From CAIXZV01 sp037446495 (lineage in GTDB: Bacteria; Chloroflexota; Limnocylindria; Limnocylindrales; CSP1-4), in contig JBBIIL010000126.1 in assembly GCA_037446495.1 (NCBI GenBank), forward strand, positions 1 through 6,266: 6,266 nucleotides of DNA, given 5' to 3'. Every line of letters begins with the position of its first letter. Within the stretch, counting starts at the first letter, position 1. A model generated the notes under the pieces. The model saw only the letters and a program-made list of their open reading frames with translations. It did no database searches and was not told where the DNA came from. Made by a program: the position numbers and the translations under genes. This document shows positions 1 through 5,140 of the stretch, piece after piece.

Positions 1-1
1 G

Positions 2-886
2 CGGGCGATGACGGCCGCCCAGGCTGCGAGCGCGCTCGGGAACGACCTGCGCGGCACGACGACCCTGCTCGACGCGCTCGTCGGCATCGGCCTGATCGAG
101 AAGGAGCACGGCTTGTTTCACTGCCCTCCCGGCACGGCCGAGCTGCTGTCGCGCGGGTCGTCGGCCTCGCTGGCGCCGATGCTCATGCACTCCGTCGCCC
201 TGTGGCGGCGCTGGTCGGCGCTCACGGACGTGGTCCGAGACGGCAAGCCGGCCCAGCCGCCGGAGCCGGAACAGCGGGAGATGGACCGAGAGGCGTTCAT
301 CGGCGCGATGCACACCGTCGGGGCGCGGATGGCCGCCGAGGTGGTGGCCGCGATCGAGCCGGGCCACGCCGCCCGACTGCTGGACGTGGGCGGCGCCTCC
401 GGGACGTACACGCAAGCGTTCCTCGAGGCCTGCCCGGATATGCGGGCGACGCTGTTCGACCTGCCGCCTGTCGTCGAGATCGCGCGCAGACGGCTGGGTC
501 CGACTGCCGTGATCGACCGTGTCGCCTTCGTTGCCGGCGACTTCTACCGGGACGAGCTGCCGCGCGGGCACGATCTCGCTCTGCTCTCCGCCATCATCCA
601 TCAGAACAGCGCCGAGCAGAACGTCGAGCTGTTCCGCAAGATCCGCCGGGCGCTGACCCCCGGCGGGCGCCTCATCATCCGCGACCACGTGATGAGCCCG
701 GACCACACGCAGCCGGCGCGGGGCGCGCTCTTTGCGGTCAACATGCTGGTCGGGACGCATGGCGGCGGCACGTACTCGTTCGAGGAGATCCGCGGCGCCC
801 TCTCCTCCGCGGGCTTCACGGCCGTTCGCCTCTTGCAGGCCGACGAACTGATGAACGGCTTGGTCGAGGGGTTCACGCCGACCTAG
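2..886 (+). CDS. SAM-dependent O-methyltransferase (COMT/hydroxyneurosporene-type), 5' end outside window
   Basis: This is a class I methyltransferase that would transfer a methyl group from S-adenosylmethionine, usually to a hydroxyl of a small aromatic or polyketide-like substrate. The substrate cannot be told. Numbering is from the in-frame ATG at 8. Residues 2-50 look like the winged-helix dimerisation domain (LLDALVGIGL at 20-29). The SAM-binding motif I is LLDVGGASG at 124-132, followed by acidic D151 in LFDLP and GDFY at 177-180. The IHQN motif with H198 sits where this family has its catalytic histidine. LTPGGRLIIRDHVM at 216-229 is the usual post-motif strand and GGGTYSFEEI at 252-261 is also typical. 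The frame is open upstream of ATG 8 to the window edge (Arg-Ala). Family members are about 330-350 residues with more dimerisation helices before this point, so ATG 8 is probably internal and some 30-50 residues are missing. The stop is TAG at 884-886. The family call is firm; the substrate is unknown. Confidence 0.88.
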   Translation, partial: RAMTAAQAASALGNDLRGTTTLLDALVGIGLIEKEHGLFHCPPGTAELLSRGSSASLAPMLMHSVALWRRWSALTDVVRDGKPAQPPEPEQREMDREAFIGAMHTVGARMAAEVVAAIEPGHAARLLDVGGASGTYTQAFLEACPDMRATLFDLPPVVEIARRRLGPTAVIDRVAFVAGDFYRDELPRGHDLALLSAIIHQNSAEQNVELFRKIRRALTPGGRLIIRDHVMSPDHTQPARGALFAVNMLVGTHGGGTYSFEEIRGALSSAGFTAVRLLQADELMNGLVEGFTPT

Positions 887-1062
887 CGATGAGCTCGCTC
901 CTCCTGGTCCAAGCATGGGGCAGGCCGTTCGCGCGCTGGTGCGCCCTTCTTCCGGTCGCCGGGCGCCGATCCTCGCTGGCGCGCTGTCCCTCCTCAACCG
1001 GCGCCACCGCGCGCAGCTGCGGCCTGGTCCCTGAGCCGAGACCGGCCCGCAGCGACCGGCGG

Positions 1063-1068
1063 TATCAT
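1063..1068 (+). promoter_or_regulatory. Possible -10 box of the hydrolase promoter
   Basis: TATCAT inside GGTATCATCC is the most AT-rich, -10-like hexamer in the gap, set in very GC-rich sequence. Transcription from it would begin near 1075, placing the 1080-1103 hairpin at the very 5' end of the mRNA. No good -35 hexamer is seen 16-18 bp upstream (the sequence there is around GAGACCGG), so this is a weak call. Confidence 0.3.
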
Positions 1069-1079
1069 CCGCACGACGA

Positions 1080-1103
1080 GAGAGGGGCTCTTCGGCCCCT
1101 CTC
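1080..1103 (+). promoter_or_regulatory. GC-rich stem-loop in the 5' leader of the hydrolase gene
   Basis: GAGAGGGGC at 1080-1088 pairs perfectly with GCCCCTCTC at 1095-1103, giving a 9-bp stem with a 6-nt loop (TCTTCG). It ends 7 nt before the Shine-Dalgarno. No T-run follows on either strand, so a classical intrinsic terminator is unlikely. A leader hairpin that stabilises the mRNA or influences initiation fits its place better. The structure is seen directly; its role is inferred. Confidence 0.5.
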
Positions 1104-1110
1104 CCACCCT

Positions 1111-1116
1111 GGAGGA
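1111..1116 (+). promoter_or_regulatory. Ribosome binding site of the ester hydrolase gene
   Basis: GGAGGA lies 5 nt before the ATG at 1122. This near-ideal Shine-Dalgarno decides the start over the in-frame ATG ten codons later and places a complete signal peptide at the N-terminus. Confidence 0.8.
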
Positions 1117-1121
1117 ATTGC

Positions 1122-3089
1122 ATGAGATGGATCGACCGTGCTGGCCGGAGAATGCCGTTCGGGCTCGTCATCGGGGCGATGTTGTCCGCTGGGGTGGCGG
1201 CGGCCCAACCTGCGCCACCGGCGCCGGTGACCTACCCCGGACTGCCGACCGAGATCCCCGCCAGCTTCACGCCGGTCACCGATACGTTCGACTACGTCCG
1301 GCGCGACGTGATGATTCCCATGCGCGACGGGGTGCGGCTGCACACCGTCATCCTGGTGCCGAAGGGCGCGACGCGTGCGCCCATGCTACTTACGCGCACG
1401 CCCTACGACGCGACGGCGATGACCACCCGCGAGCAGAGTCCGCACCTCGGCCCGACCCTCGCAGGCTACGACAACGCCACCGACGTGATCGTCGAGGGCG
1501 GGTACATCCGCGTCGTCCAGGACATCAGGGGCAAGCACGGCTCCGAGGGCGACTACGTCATGAACCGGCCGATGCGCGGCCCGCTTAACCCGACGCCGGT
1601 CGACGAGGCCACCGACACGTACGACACCATCGACTGGCTGGTCAAGAACGTGCCCGAGAGCAACGGCCGCGTCGGCATTTTGGGCATCTCCTACGACGGC
1701 TTCCTGGCGCTGACCGCGCTCGTCAACCCGCACCCCGCGCTCAAGGTGGCGGTGCCGATGAACCCGATGGTCGACGGCTGGATGGGCGACGACTGGTTCC
1801 ACAACGGCGCGTTCCGCCAGCAGAACCTGCCCTACATCTACGACCAGGAGGCGACCCGCGACTCGAAGGCCGTGTGGTGGACGGACTGTTACGACGACTA
1901 CGACACTTTCATGCGGGCGGGGTCGGCAGGCGAGCTCGGCCGCCTCCGCGGGCTCGAGCAGGTCGGCTTCTGGCGCAAGCTGCTCGAGCACCCGAGCTAC
2001 GACCCGTTCTGGCGCGAGCAGGCGATGGACCGCGTCCTGGCGGCGCAGCCGCTCGAGGTCCCGGTGATGCTGGTGGACAGCCTGTGGGACCAGGAGGACA
2101 TCTACGGCGCGATCGCCGTCTACCGGGCGATCGCGGCGAAGGACACCGGCCACGACAAGGTGTTCCTCGTCCTCGGCCCGTGGCACCACGGCCAGGAGAT
2201 TCACGACGGCAGCACGCTGGGCCCGCTGCGGTTCGGGAGCGACACCGGGCTCTACTTCAGGCAGCACATCCTGCGGCCGTTCCTCGACCACTACCTCAAG
2301 GACGGGGCACCGGCCGACGGCGTGGCGCCGGTCGAGGCGTTCGAGACGGGGAGCAACGTGTGGCGGCGGCTGCCGGCGTGGCCGGCCGGGTGCGCGAGCG
2401 GCTGCTCGATCAAGGCGACGCCGCTCTACCTCGCCGCCGGAGGCACGCTCGAATTCGCCCAGCCGAAGCCGGGCGACGCGCCGTTCGACGAGTACGTCTC
2501 CGACCCCGCCAAGCCCGTGCCGTTCATCCCGCGGCCGGTGCGGGCGAGCGGCGGCACCTGGGCGGATTGGTTGGTGACCGACCAGCGGGAGGCGTCGGGG
2601 CGGCCCGACGTGCTCGCGTTCGTCTCGGACGTCCTCCATGAGCCCGTGAAGATCGCCGGACAGCCGGTGGCCAACCTCGTCGCCTCGACCAGCGGCACGG
2701 ACTCCGACTGGGTGGTCAAGGTGATCGACGTCTACCCCGACGAGGTGGCGGACCAGCCGGCGATGGGCGGCTACCAGCTCATGGTCTCGGCCGACATCTT
2801 CCGCGGCCGGTACCGCGAGAGCCTGGAGAAGCCGACGCCGATCGCCGCGGGCGAGCCGCTGCTCTACCGCTTCGCCCTGCCCACGGCGAACCACGTCTTC
2901 CTCCCCGGCCACCGGATCATGGTCCAGGTCCAGTCGAGCTGGTTCCCGCTCTACGACCGCAACCCGCAGACGTTCGTGCCCAACATCTTCTGGGCCAAGC
3001 CGGCGGACTATCGCAAGGCGGTCCAGCGGATCTACCACGCGCCCGGCCGGGCGAGCTTCGTCGAGCTGCCGCTTCTCGTGCGCCCCTGA
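1122..3089 (+). CDS. Exported alpha-amino-acid ester hydrolase (CocE/NonD, peptidase S15-like)
   Basis: The 655-residue serine hydrolase hydrolyses esters and amides of alpha-amino acids. Characterised relatives from Xanthomonas citri and Acetobacter turbidans (EC 3.1.1.43) also make and break ampicillin- and cephalexin-type beta-lactams. A signal peptide is clear: Arg-rich start, hydrophobic 12-27, likely cut after VAAA (28) before QPAPPAP, so it probably acts in the periplasm. The nucleophile is S190 in GISYDGF, with Y191 as the oxyanion-hole tyrosine. D323 and H356 complete the triad (SLWDQED, GPWHHG). Spacings S to D (133) and S to H (166) equal those I recall for X. citri (S174, D307, H340). 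The carboxylate cluster that binds the substrate ammonium is also present: D224, E325 and D326. Residues from about 400 on form the jelly-roll domain typical of the family (TSGTDSDWVVK at 523-533, SSWFPLYDRNPQ at 605-616). C424 and C428 could form a disulfide. Length is usual. It appears to be its own transcription unit; the natural substrate is unknown. Confidence 0.93.
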   Translation: MRWIDRAGRRMPFGLVIGAMLSAGVAAAQPAPPAPVTYPGLPTEIPASFTPVTDTFDYVRRDVMIPMRDGVRLHTVILVPKGATRAPMLLTRTPYDATAMTTREQSPHLGPTLAGYDNATDVIVEGGYIRVVQDIRGKHGSEGDYVMNRPMRGPLNPTPVDEATDTYDTIDWLVKNVPESNGRVGILGISYDGFLALTALVNPHPALKVAVPMNPMVDGWMGDDWFHNGAFRQQNLPYIYDQEATRDSKAVWWTDCYDDYDTFMRAGSAGELGRLRGLEQVGFWRKLLEHPSYDPFWREQAMDRVLAAQPLEVPVMLVDSLWDQEDIYGAIAVYRAIAAKDTGHDKVFLVLGPWHHGQEIHDGSTLGPLRFGSDTGLYFRQHILRPFLDHYLKDGAPADGVAPVEAFETGSNVWRRLPAWPAGCASGCSIKATPLYLAAGGTLEFAQPKPGDAPFDEYVSDPAKPVPFIPRPVRASGGTWADWLVTDQREASGRPDVLAFVSDVLHEPVKIAGQPVANLVASTSGTDSDWVVKVIDVYPDEVADQPAMGGYQLMVSADIFRGRYRESLEKPTPIAAGEPLLYRFALPTANHVFLPGHRIMVQVQSSWFPLYDRNPQTFVPNIFWAKPADYRKAVQRIYHAPGRASFVELPLLVRP

Positions 3090-3112
3090 CGCCGGCCGCC
3101 GCCGGGCCGGTG
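3090..3112 (+). terminator. Possible terminator stem after the hydrolase gene
   Basis: CGCCGGCC at 3090-3097 pairs with GGCCGGTG at 3105-3112 (8 bp, one G-T pair), with a 7-nt loop GCCGCCG. It starts on the base after the TGA stop. No T-run follows, so it would be an atypical terminator or a 3'-end stabilising hairpin. In such GC-rich DNA some inverted repeats arise by chance. Confidence 0.35.
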
Positions 3113-3159
3113 ACAGCGCCCTCAGGGGCCGGCAACCTGGGTCTTGGTGTCGGTCCGGG

Positions 3160-3165
3160 TATACG
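3160..3165 (+). promoter_or_regulatory. Possible -10 box upstream of lgt
   Basis: TATACG within GGGTATACGGG stands out in GC-rich sequence and resembles the GGTATCAT box before the hydrolase gene. Transcription would start near 3172, which would exclude the TTG at 3144 as the lgt start and favour GTG 3183 or 3222. No good -35 is seen at the right distance. A perfect TTGACA at 3187-3192 lies downstream of the box and has no matching -10. Confidence 0.25.
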
Positions 3166-3221
3166 GGCCCGCGTGGTCGACGGTGGTTGACAAGGGCGGT
3201 TCCGTCCATCACCTTGCCTCC

Positions 3222-4043
3222 GTGCTGGTCCGCCCCGATTTCAACCCCATCGCCCTGAAGCTCGGGCCCGTCGCGATCCACTGGTACGGCATCATGTACT
3301 TGCTGGGCTTCGTGACGTTCTGGCTGCTGGCCGGCAAGCGCCTGAGGGACCAGCCGTACGCCCGCGATGGTTGGACCTCGCGCGACATCGAGAACCTGCT
3401 GCTCGCCGGCGTGCTGGGCGTCATCATCGGAGGGCGCACGGGCTATGTACTGTTCTACCAGCCCGGCTACTACTTCGCCCACCCCGCGGAGGTCGTCGCG
3501 ATGTGGGACGGCGGGATGTCCTTCCACGGCGGCCTCATCGGCGTGATGGCCGCGATGTGGATCTTCGCCAGGACGCGCAAGGTGTCATGGTTGGACGTGA
3601 TGGATTTCGTCTCCCCCTTGGTGCCGCCCGGCCTCGCGTTCGGGCGCATCGGCAACTTCATCAACGGCGAGTTGTGGGGCCGGCAGGCGCCCGCATGGTG
3701 GCCGGGCGCGATGATCTACCCGGAATCGGGAAGCATGGTCCCGCGGTTTCCGTCCGAGCTCTATGAGATGGTCCTGGAAGGCATCGTGCTGTTCGCGGTG
3801 CTGTGGCGGCTGTCGCGCAGGGAGCGCGCGCGCGGCTTCATCGGGGGGTGCTTTTCGCTGGGCTACGGACTGGCGCGCTTCATCGTCGAATTCACGCGCC
3901 AGCCCGACGCCTTCCTCGGCTATCTCTGGTTCGGCCTGACCATGGGGCAGTTGCTCTCGCTCCCGCTGATCGCGTTGGGCATCGCCATGATCTGGTCGTC
4001 CAGGCGTCGCGCCGCCCGCCCGGGCAAGGCCGCTTCCGCCTGA
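3222..4043 (+). CDS. lgt: Prolipoprotein diacylglyceryl transferase (Lgt)
   Basis: Lgt moves the diacylglyceryl group from phosphatidylglycerol to the lipobox cysteine of prolipoproteins, the first step of bacterial lipoprotein maturation, in the inner membrane. Numbering from GTG 3222 gives 273 residues. The hallmarks are all present: HWYG at 20-23 (Y22), R72 in GGRTG, H102 in SFHGG, the signature GRIGNFINGELWGR at 141-154 with R142, N145, E150 and G153, and EFTRQPD at 222-228 with R226. H102, R142, N145 and G153 are each one residue below the essential E. coli positions as I recall them (H103, R143, N146, G154). Several membrane segments are evident. The tail SSRRRAARPGK is positively charged, as expected inside the cell. 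The frame is open back to TTG 3144, with another GTG at 3183, but none of these starts has a good Shine-Dalgarno. GTG 3222 was chosen because Lgt proteins normally begin a few residues before the P-[DE]-F-[DN]-P motif. Function is near certain, the start is not. Confidence 0.95.
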   Translation: MLVRPDFNPIALKLGPVAIHWYGIMYLLGFVTFWLLAGKRLRDQPYARDGWTSRDIENLLLAGVLGVIIGGRTGYVLFYQPGYYFAHPAEVVAMWDGGMSFHGGLIGVMAAMWIFARTRKVSWLDVMDFVSPLVPPGLAFGRIGNFINGELWGRQAPAWWPGAMIYPESGSMVPRFPSELYEMVLEGIVLFAVLWRLSRRERARGFIGGCFSLGYGLARFIVEFTRQPDAFLGYLWFGLTMGQLLSLPLIALGIAMIWSSRRRAARPGKAASA

Positions 4044-4048
4044 GTGGT

Positions 4049-4090
4049 CGCCCGCGGCTCGGCGCACCGGCAGGAGTCGATCCGCGGGCG
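4049..4090 (+). terminator. Long-loop inverted repeat after lgt, possible terminator
   Basis: CGCCCGCGG at 4049-4057 is the exact reverse complement of CCGCGGGCG at 4082-4090: a 9-bp stem with a 24-nt loop, beginning 5 bp after the lgt stop in the gap between two converging genes. The place suits a terminator, but the long loop and lack of a T-run weaken the case. Confidence 0.3.
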
Positions 4091-4100
4091 GGGCGATGCG

Positions 4101-4120
4101 CGGGCCTCGAGTCGGGCCCG
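4101..4120 (-). terminator. Hairpin between convergent genes, possible terminator
   Basis: CGGGCC at 4101-4106 pairs with GGCCCG at 4115-4120 around an 8-nt loop. Read on the minus strand it starts directly after the TGA stop (4121-4123) of the metallopeptidase gene, so it could end that transcript or act in both directions. No T-run is seen. Confidence 0.3.
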
Positions 4121-5077
4121 TCAGTTCCATTGCGCCGGGTCGTCCTCGGGGGGTCGCGAGCCTTCGCCGCCGCCGCGCGCCCGTTCCTCCAGCGCCCACC
4201 CCTCGCGCAGCAACGCGTCGCGCTCCCTCCGGCGCCTGATCGCGAGCAGGGCCAGCATCGTGATCGCCATCCACAGCACCGTCGAGCTGGTGAGGACCGG
4301 CACCCATGTCGTCCAGAACGTCTCTCTTCGGAAGTAGCCCCGTGCGAACCGGTTGACGCTCTCCCCGGCGGCGGCTTCGAAGGCGTCGTCGAAGCCGGCG
4401 CCGCGCGAAACCCCGGCGAGAATCCTGGCCACCACCCCGTCGCCGTGCTGCCGCAACAGGTACCGCACGAGCGCGGCCGAAAGCGCGTACGAGCGGGCAA
4501 CGGCCGCCGCGTCGCCGGAGAACCCCGCGTCCAGCTCGGTGAGCGAGCGCGGCCCGCGCCCGATCGTGGCCAGGACCACGCGCGCTCCGTCCTCGATCCC
4601 CCACTCGCGGGCCGCCACCGTCGCCGTGCCCTCGTTGAACCAGCGCGGGACGGTCCCGCCGCCCGCCGCACGCGCGAGGAGCATGTGGGCGACCTCGTGG
4701 TGAAGGAGCGCCTCGAGGTTTCCGTCGGGGTACGAGGGGACGCGGCCGGGGAAGAGCACGACGGTGTCGAGCTCCGGGACCGCGTAGCCGCTCACCCACG
4801 ACGCCACGTTCGCCGCGAGCCTCGAGCCCTCGGGCGCCAGCACAACCCGGATCGGCGGTCCCGGCCGGCGGACGCCGACGAGCTCCATGACCGGACCCCA
4901 ATCCCCTCCCTCGAGCGCGCGCACGGCGGACGCCTGGCGCGCCAGCGCGGGCGGCGCCTCGACCTGCAGCGCCGGAGCGTTGCCGGCCCGCGTGCCGGGT
5001 GTCGAGGCCGCGAGGGAGGGGCCGAGCGCAAGCGCTCCCGCGACCAACCCGCCCCTCAGCCACCATCCGCCTCCCAC
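4121..5077 (-). CDS. Membrane-anchored zinc metallopeptidase, MA-type (HExxH)
   Basis: This 318-residue protein looks like an exported gluzincin-type zinc protease. Residues 10-25 form a signal peptide (LVAGALALGPSLAAS). The zinc motif is HEVAH: H127 and H131 bind zinc and E128 is the catalytic base. E149 in WFNEG, 18 residues after H131, is the expected third ligand, as in the peptidase MA-like superfamily. A hydrophobic segment at about 258-280, followed by RRRRER, should anchor the protein in the inner membrane, with the protease domain in the periplasm and a charged 38-residue tail in the cytoplasm. The start is GTG at 5077-5075, supported by a strong Shine-Dalgarno 5 nt upstream. It lies 63 bp after the aldo/keto reductase on the same strand and may share its transcript. 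The substrate is unknown and I cannot name a characterised orthologue. The zinc-binding call is firm; proteolytic activity is inferred. Confidence 0.85.
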   Translation of the reverse strand: MGGGWWLRGGLVAGALALGPSLAASTPGTRAGNAPALQVEAPPALARQASAVRALEGGDWGPVMELVGVRRPGPPIRVVLAPEGSRLAANVASWVSGYAVPELDTVVLFPGRVPSYPDGNLEALLHHEVAHMLLARAAGGGTVPRWFNEGTATVAAREWGIEDGARVVLATIGRGPRSLTELDAGFSGDAAAVARSYALSAALVRYLLRQHGDGVVARILAGVSRGAGFDDAFEAAAGESVNRFARGYFRRETFWTTWVPVLTSSTVLWMAITMLALLAIRRRRERDALLREGWALEERARGGGEGSRPPEDDPAQWN

Positions 5078-5082
5078 GTGCG

Positions 5083-5088
5083 CCTCCC
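5083..5088 (-). promoter_or_regulatory. Ribosome binding site of the metallopeptidase gene
   Basis: On the minus strand GGGAGG stands 5 nt before GTG at 5077-5075. It supports this GTG, with no in-frame ATG near, as the start of the signal-peptide-bearing protein. Confidence 0.7.
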
Positions 5089-5115
5089 GTTCCAGGCTAG
5101 CAAATGCGCGTGCAG

Positions 5116-5129
5116 CCCCTGGCCAGGGG
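5116..5129 (-). repeat. Perfect 14-bp palindrome in the gap after the reductase gene
   Basis: CCCCTGGCCAGGGG reads the same on both strands. As RNA it could fold to a 5-bp stem with a GGCC loop, 11 bp past the stop of the upstream minus-strand gene. As DNA its twofold symmetry would suit a dimeric regulator controlling the metallopeptidase gene. It is a weak terminator, as no T-run follows. Chance origin in GC-rich DNA is possible. Confidence 0.4.
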
Positions 5130-5140
5130 AGGGCCTTCGG

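Larger units (their letters stand above)
887..1121. other. Intergenic region between methyltransferase and hydrolase genes
   Basis: This gap of 235 bp has no convincing gene. A 78-codon frame from ATG 889 to TGA 1125 is open, but its composition is arginine- and proline-rich and matches nothing I know. No T-run terminator for the upstream gene is visible. The functional content seems to lie in the last 60 bp: a weak -10-like box at 1063-1068, a strong hairpin at 1080-1103 and a Shine-Dalgarno at 1111-1116. Confidence 0.6.

Noticed and set aside
963..982. GCGCC/GGCGC inverted repeat with a 10-nt loop in the first intergenic region
   Set aside because: A 5-bp G/C stem is expected by chance in sequence this GC-rich, and it is not next to a gene end or start.
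889..1125. A possible 78-residue small protein whose TGA would overlap the hydrolase ATG (ATGA)
   Set aside because: The overlap looks suggestive of translational coupling, but there is no Shine-Dalgarno before ATG 889, the product is Arg/Ser/Pro-rich without recognisable features, and the hydrolase has its own strong ribosome binding site.
3187..3192. Perfect TTGACA, a -35-like hexamer
   Set aside because: No -10-like sequence occurs 16-18 bp downstream (the sequence there is around CACCTTGCC), and it would drive transcription starting inside the lgt coding region.
1386..3527. A 713-codon open frame on the minus strand opposite the hydrolase gene and the start of lgt
   Set aside because: It covers two well-supported genes in antisense. 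Its translation is Arg/Val/Asp/His-rich with no recognisable domain. In GC-rich DNA the strong G/C preference at third positions keeps antisense frames open, which explains it.
3585..5066. A 493-codon minus-strand open frame overlapping the metallopeptidase and lgt
   Set aside because: It is in a different frame from the HExxH protein, lacks any known motif and is dominated by Arg, Gly and Ala.
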